This document shows, piece by piece, positions 26,432 to 35,131 of a stretch of 64,000 nucleotides of DNA. Source of the DNA: an uncultured Lachnospiraceae bacterium. Its GTDB lineage: Bacteria > Bacillota > Clostridia > Lachnospirales > Lachnospiraceae. How positions within the stretch are numbered: position 1 is the first letter of the stretch; each line of letters starts with the position of its first letter. Both the position numbers and the translations under genes were made by a program. Location: contig CAJUIP010000012.1 of the NCBI GenBank assembly GCA_910586315.1, positions 1-64,000 on the forward strand, given 5' to 3'. A model generated the notes under the pieces. That model had not been told where the DNA came from and made no database searches. It saw only the letters and a program-made list of their open reading frames with translations.

Positions 26432-26600
26432 CAGAGCGCATTTAAAAATTGCTTTCTGGTAACCATGCACTCCGCTTGACTCTGGTGACGTGGAGATGGA
26501 ACAGGGGCAATGATCCGCCCCCCCTGCTGGTCGGTGGCGCAGCTCACCAGGGCGGCAACTTCCGGCAGGACATTCAGATCTTCTCTCTTTTTTGTCACGG
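26432..26600. repeat. Dispersed repeat fragments between the iron and NiCo regulatory regions
   Basis: The AAAAATTGCTTTCTGG string shared with family B at 19275-19290 is followed by a GC-rich block containing a CCCCCCTGCTGGTCGGTGGCG stretch with CCAGGGCGGC. An open frame crosses it on the minus strand, but the segment looks like stacked intergenic repeats, not a gene. Confidence 0.45.
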
Positions 26601-26604
26601 CATC

Positions 26605-26633
26605 TTGACAAGCTGCATATACTGCTATATAAT
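26605..26633 (+). promoter_or_regulatory. Perfect sigma-A consensus promoter of the metal-efflux gene
   Basis: TTGACA (26605-26610), 17 nt, TATAAT (26628-26633). Predicted transcription start is near 26640, about 47 nt before the riboswitch, consistent with strong transcription gated downstream. Confidence 0.85.
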
Positions 26634-26686
26634 TTAATAACTCTTTGCACTGCATTACATTCTATATGGAATGCGAGATCAACAGT

Positions 26687-26778
26687 ACAAACTGAGCAGG
26701 CGATGACTTCGGGTCATGGGGCCGGGCCACTTAAAAAGCGGCAGCAGATAGCGCATTACGCATCTGTGGGACAGTTGT
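26687..26778 (+). ncRNA. NiCo (czcD) riboswitch aptamer
   Basis: The sequence carries the conserved NiCo blocks: ACTGAGCAGG, a TTCGG-capped ATGAC/GTCAT stem, GGGGCCGGGC, GCGGCAGCAGAT, a CAGATAGCG/CGCATCTG stem and the closing TGTGGGACAGTTGT. P1 pairs ACAAACTG (26687-26694) with CAGTTGT (26772-26778). The class binds Co(II)/Ni(II) (Fe(II) has also been reported) and turns on efflux genes. The downstream gene is a CDF exporter, the expected partner. Confidence 0.9.
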
Positions 26779-26802
26779 ATGTTCCATGGGTGTGTTTTTT
26801 TT
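26761..26802 (+). terminator. Terminator mutually exclusive with the NiCo aptamer
   Basis: CATCTGTGGGACA (26761-26773) can pair over 13 positions, with G-T pairs, with TGTTCCATGGGTG (26780-26792), followed by TGTTTTTTTT. The 5' arm is the 3' strand of the aptamer's last stem and part of P1, so metal binding would block terminator folding: an ON switch. Confidence 0.85.
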
Positions 26803-26890
26803 ACACTTTTTTGGATAGTTTTATCTCAGGCTGGTGCCAATAAGAGTAATCATCACTGCCGCCATCGCGGCAGAACAGGAGGATTATTTT

Positions 26891-27817
26891 ATGACAACCA
26901 ACAAAGAAAATATGACAGGAAACGTCCCATCCAAAGAAGAAATTAAGGAAAACGCCATCATACGGCGGGTCTCGCTGTTGACGATTACAGGAAATGTGGT
27001 TTTGTCCGCTGTCAAACTGTTTGCCGGGGTTGCGGGCAGTTCTGGGGCTATGGTATCCGATGCGATTCACTCTCTTTCCGATGTTCTCACAACCATCATT
27101 GCGTTCCTCGGAGTCCACTTATCTAAAAAAGCGGCTGATAAAGAGCATCCTTACGGACATGAGCGTTTTGAGTGTGTTGCTTCGTTGCTGCTGGGTGCGA
27201 TTCTGCTGGTCACCGGTTTCGGAATCGGTAAGATTGGACTGGAAAGGATTTTTGCGGGACACTATGAAACTCTGGCGGTTCCCAGCGTCATCGCACTGGC
27301 TGCCGCCTTCATTTCTATTGTTTCCAAAGAGGCCATGTACTGGTACACCCGGCATTACGCCAGAATCGTGAATTCCCCAGCGTTTATGGCCGACGCATGG
27401 CATCACAGATCGGACGCTTTGTCCTCTGTTGGCTCGCTTATCGGCATTACGGGCGCCATGCTGGGTTTCCCCGTTATGGACAGCATCGCCAGCGTGGTGA
27501 TTAGTCTGTTTATCTTAAAGGTTTCCTATGACATTTTAAAAGATTCCATTGCGAAAATGCTGGACACATCCTGCGGCGAGGACTATGAGAAGGCTTTGAC
27601 CACCTATATCGCCGCGCAGGAAGATGTGGTACAGGTGGATATGCTCCATTCCAGGATGTTTGGAAATAAAACATATATTGAGTTGGAGCTCCAGGTTGAC
27701 GGCAATTTGCCACTCCGGGAGGCACACGCAATTGCGGAACGTATTCATGACAGCGTGGAAGCACATTTTTCAGAGATTAAGCATATTACCATCCATCTGA
27801 ATCCCTCGACGCTTTGA
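26891..27817 (+). CDS. czcD: Cation diffusion facilitator, Co/Ni (Zn) efflux
   Basis: The 308-aa protein has six membrane helices, the two metal-site motifs of CDF transporters (SDAIHSLSD in helix 2, ADAWHHRSDA in helix 5) and a cytosolic ferredoxin-like C-terminal domain with HSRMFGNKTYIELELQVD. It exports divalent metal in exchange for protons. The ATG at 26891 has AGGAGG 7 nt upstream; an upstream in-frame ATG lacks a site. Control by the NiCo riboswitch points to cobalt, nickel or iron over zinc. Confidence 0.92.
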   Translation: MTTNKENMTGNVPSKEEIKENAIIRRVSLLTITGNVVLSAVKLFAGVAGSSGAMVSDAIHSLSDVLTTIIAFLGVHLSKKAADKEHPYGHERFECVASLLLGAILLVTGFGIGKIGLERIFAGHYETLAVPSVIALAAAFISIVSKEAMYWYTRHYARIVNSPAFMADAWHHRSDALSSVGSLIGITGAMLGFPVMDSIASVVISLFILKVSYDILKDSIAKMLDTSCGEDYEKALTTYIAAQEDVVQVDMLHSRMFGNKTYIELELQVDGNLPLREAHAIAERIHDSVEAHFSEIKHITIHLNPSTL

Positions 27818-27979
27818 AAAAGTAGTGAACGCGGCCGTATAGCTGTGGCAAAATGAAGTGGAAAAAGGCGGGGACGATGGACGGTGAAACGACAATCGCT
27901 CAAGGGCTGCATGTCGCGGATGACAGTGCTGGCTATATTGTTGCCTGAAAAGGCAATCCTGGCGCAGATTGTAAACGGT

Positions 27980-28342
27980 TCAGATTTTCCACTCAAAGGA
28001 AACACTGCCGCCGGTGGCCTGGACTTGAGACAAAATAATGTTAGCCCCCCGTCGGCGGTCGTCAAAATCAATCGTGTCCCAGTTGTCCAGGTGGGCGGAT
28101 AGAAACTCAACTTTCTGCGGGGAGATTGTTTCAGCGTTCAGCTTTCAGTAAAGTACCGGGCAATATCCCCGAACGACGTGGACGGCTCTGCGTACATCTC
28201 AAATATCAGACAGGCGATGTTCGCCGTGGCAGGGTCTGGCAGCTTCTGAATGCCTGCCTCGCGTCGGCCATTAACTCCTGGAAATGCGGACGGTCTGTGT
28301 TCTTTCCGTAAACTCCTTTATCTTGGTTTTTGCATCAATTAG
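27980..28342 (-). pseudogene. Decayed serine recombinase fragment
   Basis: On the minus strand, frames with shifts and stops give recombinase pieces: TKIKEFTERTQ, then KLPDPATANIACLIFEMYAE with FGDIARYFTES in the Recombinase-domain pattern, then FLSAHLDNWDTIDFDDRRR and a closing FEWKI stop. Frames change several times, so no full product is possible. It probably marks a lost mobile element at the border of the AT-rich island. The rest of the 27818-28371 gap has nothing I can name. Confidence 0.65.
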
Positions 28343-28371
28343 ATTTGTCATTAACTTTTAATAAAAGCGCT

Positions 28372-29616
28372 TCATTTTACAGCGGATTCCTTTTCAAGAG
28401 CCACAAAAATCTTTTTGGAGTACAGCGAAACCGCCATAGCCAAAATCGCCGCGCCTATCATTACCAAATACGACTTGTCGGCAAAAATTTCAAACAACAC
28501 TCCGTAAACCGCCTGTCCCATAGGCTGGGAGCAGCTTGACACGGCAATAATCACAGCCATTATTTTACCAAGAAGATTAGACGGAGTTTGCTGTTGCACT
28601 GCTGTCATCATGGACACGCCAAACATTGTGGAAGCACACATCGCACCGAAACTTACAGCGGTTATTATGAAATATCCAATGTTTTTCGGTATTGCTTCAA
28701 AAACTGAAATTCCCATAAAAAGCGCCGCCAGTGAACATATTATTAAAAATACGTATCCGTTTTTAAGATGGATTTTTTCCTCTCCTGCGCCTGCGATAAT
28801 TCCGCCCGCAAGTCCTCCCAACCCCATTGCGCCTTGCGTTATCCCGATAGATGTATCGGACATTCCCAAAATCTGCACCACAATTACGGGAATACCCACA
28901 AGCATCATTGCCGCCACAATTAGATTGAACAGCGCAAGTATTCCCAGTACCGAAAGAAAAATCGGCTTTTCGTTTTTAATAAATCGAAAGCTATCCGACA
29001 AATCGGAACCTACCGCACCAAAAATGTTTTTGCTGTCGGCATTTTTTTCAAAGGGAATATGTATGAAAATTTCCATAACTGCCGAGAAAACGAAACAGCC
29101 TATGCTTATAAAAAGAATGGGCATTATCCCGAACGCACCGAACAGAACGCCGCCTATTATCGGTCCCAATAGACCCGCAAGGGTGCTTACCATATTTATC
29201 ACTGCGTTGCCCTGCATAAGAAATTGTTTTTCTGCAATAAGCGGTATACTTGCCTGAACGGCGGGCTGATAAATTCCAGAAATGCCGTACAGTATCATCA
29301 GCACAGCTATCATCAGAGGAACAAGCGAAACCTTTCCCAGCGCAAAGCTGAATATCAAAATTACCACCGCTGTTGTAAAATCAAGCACCACCATAATATT
29401 CCGCTTGTTCTTTCTGTCGGCGATAACTCCCCCAAAGAGAGAAAAAATCACCATTGGGATAAATGAGCAAGCTGTTACTACACCGAAAAGAGACGATGAG
29501 CCCGTCTCACGAAGCAGATAGAGGGGCAAAGCAAAACGCAGTATTGCATTGCCAAAAAGTGAAATTATCTGACCGATAACAACCATTGTAAAATCGCGCT
29601 TAAAAAGCTTGTTCAT
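28372..29616 (-). CDS. MFS efflux transporter (MefA-like)
   Basis: The 414-aa protein has 12 membrane helices and the MFS_3 signature after helix 2 (GGVIADRKNKRNIMV). Homologous families export macrolides or other drugs. The ATG at 29616 has GGGGGA upstream. Codon use is AT-richer than the core genes, matching the accessory island. The TetR gene just upstream, the likely repressor, is broken. Confidence 0.85.
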   Translation of the reverse strand: MNKLFKRDFTMVVIGQIISLFGNAILRFALPLYLLRETGSSSLFGVVTACSFIPMVIFSLFGGVIADRKNKRNIMVVLDFTTAVVILIFSFALGKVSLVPLMIAVLMILYGISGIYQPAVQASIPLIAEKQFLMQGNAVINMVSTLAGLLGPIIGGVLFGAFGIMPILFISIGCFVFSAVMEIFIHIPFEKNADSKNIFGAVGSDLSDSFRFIKNEKPIFLSVLGILALFNLIVAAMMLVGIPVIVVQILGMSDTSIGITQGAMGLGGLAGGIIAGAGEEKIHLKNGYVFLIICSLAALFMGISVFEAIPKNIGYFIITAVSFGAMCASTMFGVSMMTAVQQQTPSNLLGKIMAVIIAVSSCSQPMGQAVYGVLFEIFADKSYLVMIGAAILAMAVSLYSKKIFVALEKESAVK

Positions 29617-29756
29617 ATTTGTCCCCCCGATTTGCTTTTTATGTTGTAAACTTTTGTAACATAATTTATTCATTTTGTTATTCAGCTCTGTATTCTTTAT
29701 TCAAGCCTTTTAATTACTGTTATCTGTAAATCCTTTGCGTCAATCAAACGACCCAT

Positions 29757-30353
29757 TTACTTTTTACCAACATTTCTCCTAAAGCCACTAACTAATTGTG
29801 ATATAGTATCGAAAATTTTTCTGTCCGTTGACACTGCATCACCCTGCGAATAATTTAATGCCAACTCATCTAACGCACCAGAAACAGAACAAGTCATTAG
29901 ACTTGTGTCAACATCATCGCAGAAATACCCCCACGCCTTTAAGTCGTTAATTTGTTCTTGTAATGTACGCATTGAATTTTCCCGATCAATTTTCCGCCAA
30001 GTATCTCAACCGAGTACTGATGGCGCATCTACTAACAAGATACGTCTGTTTGGTTTTGCATTAGCACAATTAACAAAGCCTACACATCCGAATATAAGCT
30101 GTTGCCAGGGATCATCACTTTTTAATGCTGCTTTCTCAATTTGAGCGGCAACATCCTTTTGCACACTATCTAATACAGCTATGAAAAGTCCTTACTTATT
30201 TTTGAAACGGTGATATATTGCCCCTCGTGTTACATTTGCTTCCTCAGCAATTTTGTCTAAAGGAACATCGAAATAGCCATATTCCGCAAAATATTTTCTG
30301 GCAATTTCTATTAAAGAAGAAGTGGTTTTATAAGCAGCTTCTGAATTTTTCAT
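29757..30353 (-). pseudogene. TetR-family repressor with two in-frame stops
   Basis: The reading frame from 30353 gives a complete TetR protein: IARKYFAEYGYFDVPLDKIA, VTRGAIYHRFKNK, and a C-terminal ligand domain. A TAA (30192-30194) follows HRFKNK, where relatives have Glu or Asp, and a TGA (30006-30008) sits in VLG-x-DTW. No frameshift is seen. The DNA-binding part alone (53 codons) could still be made. It lies 140 nt upstream of the MFS gene, same strand, and would have controlled it. Confidence 0.8.
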
Positions 30354-30418
30354 TTCATATTGTTCTGTTATTTATCAGTACAGAATAATTGCTGTACATA
30401 AAGCAGAAAACTCCTCTC

Positions 30419-31147
30419 CTATTTTTGATTTCTTCTTCCATGTTTAATAATCCATTCCTGCGCCTTGCTTTTTCCAGTTTTCTCCCATTGCGAAATAATA
30501 TAATCTGCTTTTTCGGGAGCATCTTTATACAAGTCATTAAGATTATTCCCTACACTTTTCTGAACAAATTTTTCTGGGTCATCCTTTAAGTTTATAAGAA
30601 TAGTTGTGTATCTTTCAAATTCATCTAATGCAACAAATAATTTTTGCGACCAAGGGAGCCGTATTCTAACCCCTTCACTTGCAAGTCGTCTAACGTGAAC
30701 ATTTGTATCAGTTGTCCATTCTATTAACTCGTCCATCACCTCTTTTGGATGCTCTCGCAGTAATGGGCGAATAGCATATTCTCCGGTAAATCGTTTTGTT
30801 AATTCTTTTAAAAATGAAAGTGATAAAATCCAATCCTTATTTCCATATCGTTCAACATACCTACCAATAGGCCATAGCCACCATCCAAAATTAAACATTC
30901 CTTCAGGCTTTTCTAATTCAGGCCCCAGCATATTGAAAAATGATTGAATAATTTTTGAGTAATCATCTGCCATGCTTTCTTGCATAGCGTCCACAATATA
31001 GTCGAACCTTGCAAATAATTCTTTATTGTCAAGTCTGCCAATTAAAGAATGACAAAAGGTTCTTTCGTCAAAGTCCGGCATTACAAAAAGTATCTTTTGA
31101 GAAAGACTAAAAATATAGTCATCATTATAGTGCTCTTTATGTTTCAT
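30419..31147 (-). CDS. AlkD-like HEAT-repeat DNA alkylation repair protein, copy 1
   Basis: The 242-aa helical protein matches the DNA alkylation repair family: TRFTGEYAIRPLLREHP, WTTDTNVHVRRLASEGVRIRLPW, KFVQKSVGNNLNDLYK. AlkC/AlkD enzymes excise alkylated bases. The ATG at 31147 is chosen for the AAGGA upstream; two more ATGs lie 12 codons earlier. Its position in the accessory island suggests acquisition. Confidence 0.85.
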   Translation of the reverse strand: MKHKEHYNDDYIFSLSQKILFVMPDFDERTFCHSLIGRLDNKELFARFDYIVDAMQESMADDYSKIIQSFFNMLGPELEKPEGMFNFGWWLWPIGRYVERYGNKDWILSLSFLKELTKRFTGEYAIRPLLREHPKEVMDELIEWTTDTNVHVRRLASEGVRIRLPWSQKLFVALDEFERYTTILINLKDDPEKFVQKSVGNNLNDLYKDAPEKADYIISQWEKTGKSKAQEWIIKHGRRNQK

Positions 31148-31183
31148 GCTCGTTTTTTCCTTATGAATTATTACCGACATCAT

Positions 31184-31515
31184 GACATACGTACAGTCTG
31201 TATGTCAATGGAATTTCGGTATCTGTCTGCGGCCCTGTCACTATCGCTCCTGAGCCTTATGCGCTTACAGCGCTACCACCTCTGAAAGTCTCTCCAACCG
31301 TTCTAAGAGCGGCCCCCATAAGACCAGGGCCGGAAACTCTTGCGGGGCAAGGCTTTGAAATTGCTAATTGTCCACATATCAGCTATGGGAAAACAGCGGT
31401 TTGATAGGAAGCGGTGTTTTGTGTAAGATTGACAGCCCATTTAATTTGTTGTGTTTCTGTATGCTCTTGTTAAGGGAAGATACAGATGAAACAGCAATCC
31501 AATGTCATTCTAAAA
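31184..31515. other. Non-coding stretch with no assignable gene
   Basis: The stretch between the AlkD-like gene and arr is a patchwork of moderate-GC and AT-rich sequence. Short open frames have no ribosome site or family match. It looks like scar sequence of earlier insertions. Confidence 0.4.
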
Positions 31516-31929
31516 TTAATCGATTGCTTTTATTCCCTTTTCAGATAACTCTCTAAGATTTTCAAGCATACTGTTGATTAGGGCAGGAGAATGTCCTTCC
31601 CACTTTGTTACCTCTGCGACAATTTTCAACGGATACTTCGTTCTATAAGATTTCGTAGGATTTCCTGGAAATTTTTTATCTGTAAGATTTGGGTCATCTT
31701 CAAACTCTCCTGTTGGTTCAACAACATATATTTTTTCCTGACCGCTTCCCTCCGCCAATTCCGCTCCCCAAATCGCAGCGTCCAATGTTCCAGCAAAATA
31801 AACATACTCTGATTTTCTATCATCATTATAATTCTTTTTTTGTCCTATAATCAGAAAATCTCCGAATTTCAACGCTGCCTTTGTTCCATGAAAAAACGAA
31901 CCTTTACTAAACACAAAATTGTCTTTCAA
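31516..31929 (-). CDS. arr: Rifamycin ADP-ribosyltransferase (Arr)
   Basis: The 137-aa protein matches Arr along its length: FFHGTKAALKFGD with the catalytic His, YVYFAGTLDAAIWGAELAEG, IYVVEPTG, EDDPNLTDKKFPGNPTKSY with the catalytic Asp. Arr transfers ADP-ribose from NAD+ to rifampicin and inactivates it. The best start is a TTG at 31929, 8 nt after AGGAGG; the open frame extends to another TTG at 31953. It sits among decayed mobile-element parts, which suggests horizontal gain. Confidence 0.93.
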   Translation of the reverse strand: MKDNFVFSKGSFFHGTKAALKFGDFLIIGQKKNYNDDRKSEYVYFAGTLDAAIWGAELAEGSGQEKIYVVEPTGEFEDDPNLTDKKFPGNPTKSYRTKYPLKIVAEVTKWEGHSPALINSMLENLRELSEKGIKAID

Positions 31930-31953
31930 TAATCTGTCCTCCTCAAATTCCAA

Positions 31954-32326
31954 TTTGTATATAATTATATCATAGTTTGTACTATTACAAAAGCAGAATA
32001 TGTATTCGTTATATTCGATTTGTTATATTCAGGTGAGAACACAAAGTCGTATTGAGGTATAAATATAAAACATTTTTAAGCTATCGTTTTTGAATTAGAT
32101 TTGTCTCTGAGAAAAAAAATATCTAATTTAAGATAACTGTATTTTATTTTTAATATTTACAAACCATTACATATTTCTTGATAGATTATTTTTAAATTAT
32201 AAATTTTATATGCTATAACAATCATATTGGAAAAATATGGTTTTTTCAAAATCTTTCTATCCGTATTGGGAATGACTTTTTCTCGCTGTTTTGCAGTTCT
32301 CTAATACTCTGTCCTCTCCGGCTCTT
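31954..32326. other. AT-rich intergenic stretch
   Basis: It holds the arr promoter region (a minus-strand TATAAT just upstream of the Arr ribosome site) and then about 300 nt of very AT-rich sequence in which I see no gene, RNA or ordered repeat. Confidence 0.5.
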
Positions 32327-32645
32327 TCAATCATCGTCCCGTTCCCATCTTTTTACCAGTTTTGCGCTATAATGCGTTACAAAAATACATAGCCCCATCA
32401 GCGCCAGATAGTCCGAAAAGAGCAATGGCTTTGATTCCTCATAATCCAAAAAGACAAATTCGCTGTGCAGGAACATATAAGTAAGAAACTCTCTTTTAAT
32501 AAAGGCGTAGATTCCATAGGCGGCGATGAGCAGCCCCGCCGCAGAACCCACTGCCTGATATTGATGCAGACGTATGTTCTTTTTTGCCGCCGCATTCAAA
32601 ACCATTCCCCAGTGCAGGCCAAGATGCAGGCTCGTCAATACGTAT
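32327..32645 (-). pseudogene. DUF4405-like membrane protein, N-terminally truncated
   Basis: About 105 residues remain: TSLHLGLHWGMVL, two hydrophobic helices and a basic C-terminus. The His-x3-His-W pattern fits DUF4405-type membrane proteins. It lacks its N-terminus and fuses out of frame to flavodoxin sequence near 32645. Confidence 0.6.
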
Positions 32646-32815
32646 CCCCATGTTCACCGTACCTGACAGGCTGCTCCCTCCGCTGGTGCAGAATGGCACT
32701 ATGGTCTTGCCTGAAAGGTCATAGCTGTCAAAAAAGGTATACAGAATCATCAGCATATCGCTCCACCAGTTGGGAAAACCCACATAAATGATGTCATACT
32801 ATGCAATATCCTCTA
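32646..32815 (-). pseudogene. Flavodoxin fragment
   Basis: YDIIYVGFPNWWSDM, DLSGKTIVPFCTSGGSSLSG is the C-terminal FMN-binding region of a Flavodoxin_4 type protein. An in-frame TAG precedes YDII, and the reading frame is lost into the DUF4405-like remnant. It is a deletion scar between two originally neighbouring redox/membrane genes. Confidence 0.7.
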
Positions 32816-32885
32816 TACTCCCCGCAATCGCCAGGCGGCAATGTCATTAAGAAAAGGAAAAATCACGAGAAAATAAGGCAGTTTT

Positions 32886-33170
32886 TTGCTTAACAGATTT
32901 CCAAATACGTTTACCCTGGAGGATATCCGGAAACTGTACTATTTGCGTTGGGGGATCGAATCCGGCTTCCGGGATTTGAAATATACCATGGGGCTTGTAA
33001 ATCTGCACGGCAAAAGCGACTATTTTGCGGAGCAGGAAATGTACGCGGCAATGACCATGTTTAACTTTACAGGCCGTATAGCCCGTGAAGCGGTTATACG
33101 GCAGCCGGAAGAAGGGATTCATGCGTACCGTGTTAATTTTAAGATGGCAGCGGCATTGTGCCGGGAATAG
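32886..33170 (+). pseudogene. Transposase fragment (IS4-type DDE)
   Basis: A 94-codon remnant carries LYYLRWGIESGFRDLK, the Y-x2-R-W-x-I-E signature with the catalytic Glu of IS4-family DDE transposases, and the following helices. N-terminal catalytic parts and the C-terminus are missing, and no terminal repeats were found beside it. Confidence 0.75.
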
Positions 33171-33369
33171 TTGACCGTTATAATGCAGGCTATTTCTTAT
33201 AAATATGTCGCTTACTACATTAATTCCCTTCAGAATTGTGTATGTAATAAGTAAAATATTACATGATTTTGGCAAAAGACTACTTGCAGAAAAATAAATA
33301 TTCTGCTTTTGGAATTATATAAACTATGGTATAGTTATATAGAAATTGGGATTTGTGGAGAAATGATAA

Positions 33370-33999
33370 ATGAGTGAATATATACAATATTTATCGGAAT
33401 TAATTCCCGAAAAGGACAGTTTGAAACTTGTAAAAAATGAAGCTGCAAAATTTTATAAAACACATTCTCTTGACGAATGTTTCTACATGGGGCATGAACT
33501 GTACAAATCTGATAACTTTCAGATACAAGAAGTGAGTGTTTTCCTATTTGGATATGCGGCTCACGAAAATGCGGATGCCCTATCATTCTTGAAAAACACA
33601 GTCAGTCAAAATGATAGTTGGAAAGTACAGGAAATTTTGGCTATGGCTTTTGATAATCACTGTAACATTATCGGATATGAAACAGCTCTGCCAACTATCC
33701 AGGAATGGTTAGACAGTGATTGTGCCAATGTGCGGCGAGCTGTATCAGAAGGATTAAGAATATGGACGAGCCGCCCGTATTTCAAAGACAATCCACAGGC
33801 AGCCATTGAATTGTTAGCTGCCCACAAATCTGATGAGAGCGCATATGTACGAAAGTCAATCGGGAATGCTATACGGGACATAAGCAAGAAACACAACAAA
33901 TTAGTTTTTGCAGAATTAAGTACATGGGATTTATCATCAAAAGAAATACGTCAGGTTTATAAATTGGCAAGCAAATTTTTAGATATAGATAAAAAATAA
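33370..33999 (+). CDS. AlkD-like HEAT-repeat DNA alkylation repair protein, copy 2
   Basis: The 209-aa all-helical protein has the same family pattern as 30419-31147 but is clearly divergent: VQEILAMAFDNHC, DSDCANVRRAVSEGLRIWTSRPYF, SDESAYVRKSIGNAIRDISK. GGAG precedes the ATG. It is intact and sits among decayed neighbours, so it may be under selection. Confidence 0.85.
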   Translation: MSEYIQYLSELIPEKDSLKLVKNEAAKFYKTHSLDECFYMGHELYKSDNFQIQEVSVFLFGYAAHENADALSFLKNTVSQNDSWKVQEILAMAFDNHCNIIGYETALPTIQEWLDSDCANVRRAVSEGLRIWTSRPYFKDNPQAAIELLAAHKSDESAYVRKSIGNAIRDISKKHNKLVFAELSTWDLSSKEIRQVYKLASKFLDIDKK

Positions 34000-34060
34000 A
34001 GTTCCAGTTTGTCGGGAAGTTGTAACAAACATAAAATCGGAAGTTGCAAAGGAGAACTTT

Positions 34061-34250
34061 ATGAAATCAGGCAATAGGAATGATGGCTGGTTAACCGGAA
34101 GACTATATTTCAATAGAGAAAATAAAAGAGTAATTATCATGAGACCACGAAGTGGGTTTGGCTATACAATGAATTTTAGGAAATAAGTGGACATGGATAT
34201 TTAATGCTATTGTTGTAATTATTGTAGTTGTATTAGTCAGCGTTCTCTAA
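34061..34250 (+). pseudogene. DUF5808-like small membrane protein with a 1-nt frameshift
   Basis: GGAG precedes an ATG giving DGWLTGRLYFNRENKRVII and RSGFGYTMNF, the DUF5808 pattern, but then RK-stop. The +1 frame continues GNKWTWIFNAIVVIIVVVLV, the expected membrane helix. Removing one A in TTTTAGG restores the frame. This is a recent frameshift or a sequencing error. Confidence 0.7.
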
Positions 34251-34344
34251 GACAGCTCCAGGTTTATACCGCTAATTTGAAATCTGTTCCAAAAGTATGG
34301 ACAGATAAACATTCATTACTGTTGCGTTTAGAAACGTTGGGAAT

Positions 34345-34446
34345 ATGAAAGCGACGTAATGGGCTATATTACGTGAATTTGAGCCAGATATACCGCGAAG
34401 CAGGGCGTGCAGATGATGGGGATGAATTTTCAGACACGCTTTCATG
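34345..34446 (+). repeat. Family B repeat
   Basis: GACGTAATGGGCTATATTAC onward, with GAATTTGAGCCAGATATACC and GATGAATTTTCAGACACGCT, matches the copies at 19337-19440 and 25457-25560. It lies directly upstream of the ribosome site of the ABM gene. Confidence 0.75.
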
Positions 34447-34474
34447 CGGAAATAAAGCAAAGGAGGATTTAAAT

Positions 34475-34822
34475 ATGCCATTTACTGAAATATGTATTTA
34501 TCAGGTCAAGCCGCAAAAAGCAGAGGAATTTGAAGCGCTGATGCTTGAAGCCAAAAGTCTTTTGGAGAAACAGAAAGGATTACTCCTGCTTCGTTTTTCC
34601 AAAAGAGGGTATCACATAGACATGGAGCAAATCAAAGAAGGGCTTCCGCCTCTTAAAATTACCCGTATCGTAAAAAGCGTTAAGTATATGCTTTATTGGG
34701 AATTCGACACAAAAGAAAGTTACGGGGCGGCGCAAAAAAATCTTTACAACAGTTATTGGAAGTCTATCGAAAAGTGCTTAATCGTCCCGCATGACAAATA
34801 TTTAGGAGAGAGTATGTTTTAA
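34475..34822 (+). CDS. ABM-like (antibiotic biosynthesis monooxygenase superfamily) protein
   Basis: The 115-aa protein has the dimeric alpha/beta ABM pattern: EICIYQVKPQKAEEFEALM at the start and YMLYWEFDTKESYGAA later. ABM proteins include small monooxygenases and stress proteins; the activity here is unknown. AAAGGAGG lies 7 nt before the ATG at 34475. A 28-codon open frame overlaps its stop (TAATG) but ends at once and is probably a remnant. Confidence 0.7.
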   Translation: MPFTEICIYQVKPQKAEEFEALMLEAKSLLEKQKGLLLLRFSKRGYHIDMEQIKEGLPPLKITRIVKSVKYMLYWEFDTKESYGAAQKNLYNSYWKSIEKCLIVPHDKYLGESMF

Positions 34823-34967
34823 TGGTTCCGGCATATAGTGGATTGAGTTATGATGAGTGTCCCGTTTATCTGGCTTCCATCGAAAACTATGCAGCCGGGC
34901 AGATATAATCGGCAAGGAAAGTATTCAACTGATTCAACTGATACCTGCAAATTTTATATCACAAATT

Positions 34968-35002
34968 CAAAAATGCACCCAAAGTTTTCAGCCTTGGGTG
35001 CA
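34968..35002 (-). terminator. Terminator of the GTPase/zinc gene pair
   Basis: A 9-bp stem, TGCACCCAA / TTGGGTGCA, is followed on the minus strand by TTTTTG. It lies 130 nt after the stop of the GTPase gene at 35132. Confidence 0.8.
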
Positions 35003-35131
35003 TTATATCAAATTTCTGCCTGCCCGCACTGCCTCAGGCGGGCACTCATCCTTTCCATATTATACTGTCGGTATTTGCAGGCCGCAGATATAACCGGCAG
35101 CCGCGCCGCGAGAGAAGGTAAAAGGGCAGTC

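Noticed and set aside
26353..26655. 100-codon open frame on the minus strand
   Set aside because: It runs through the feoA operator region, repeat fragments and the czcD promoter; no start signal and no protein-like composition.
27745..28110. 121-codon open frame on the minus strand after the CDF gene
   Set aside because: It changes frame relative to the recombinase remnants it overlaps and runs into the CDF 3' end; the recombinase pseudogene explains the region better.
34822..34908. 28-codon open frame overlapping the ABM stop (TAATG)
   Set aside because: Too short and without a recognisable family; probably a remnant, though coupling by TAATG is possible.
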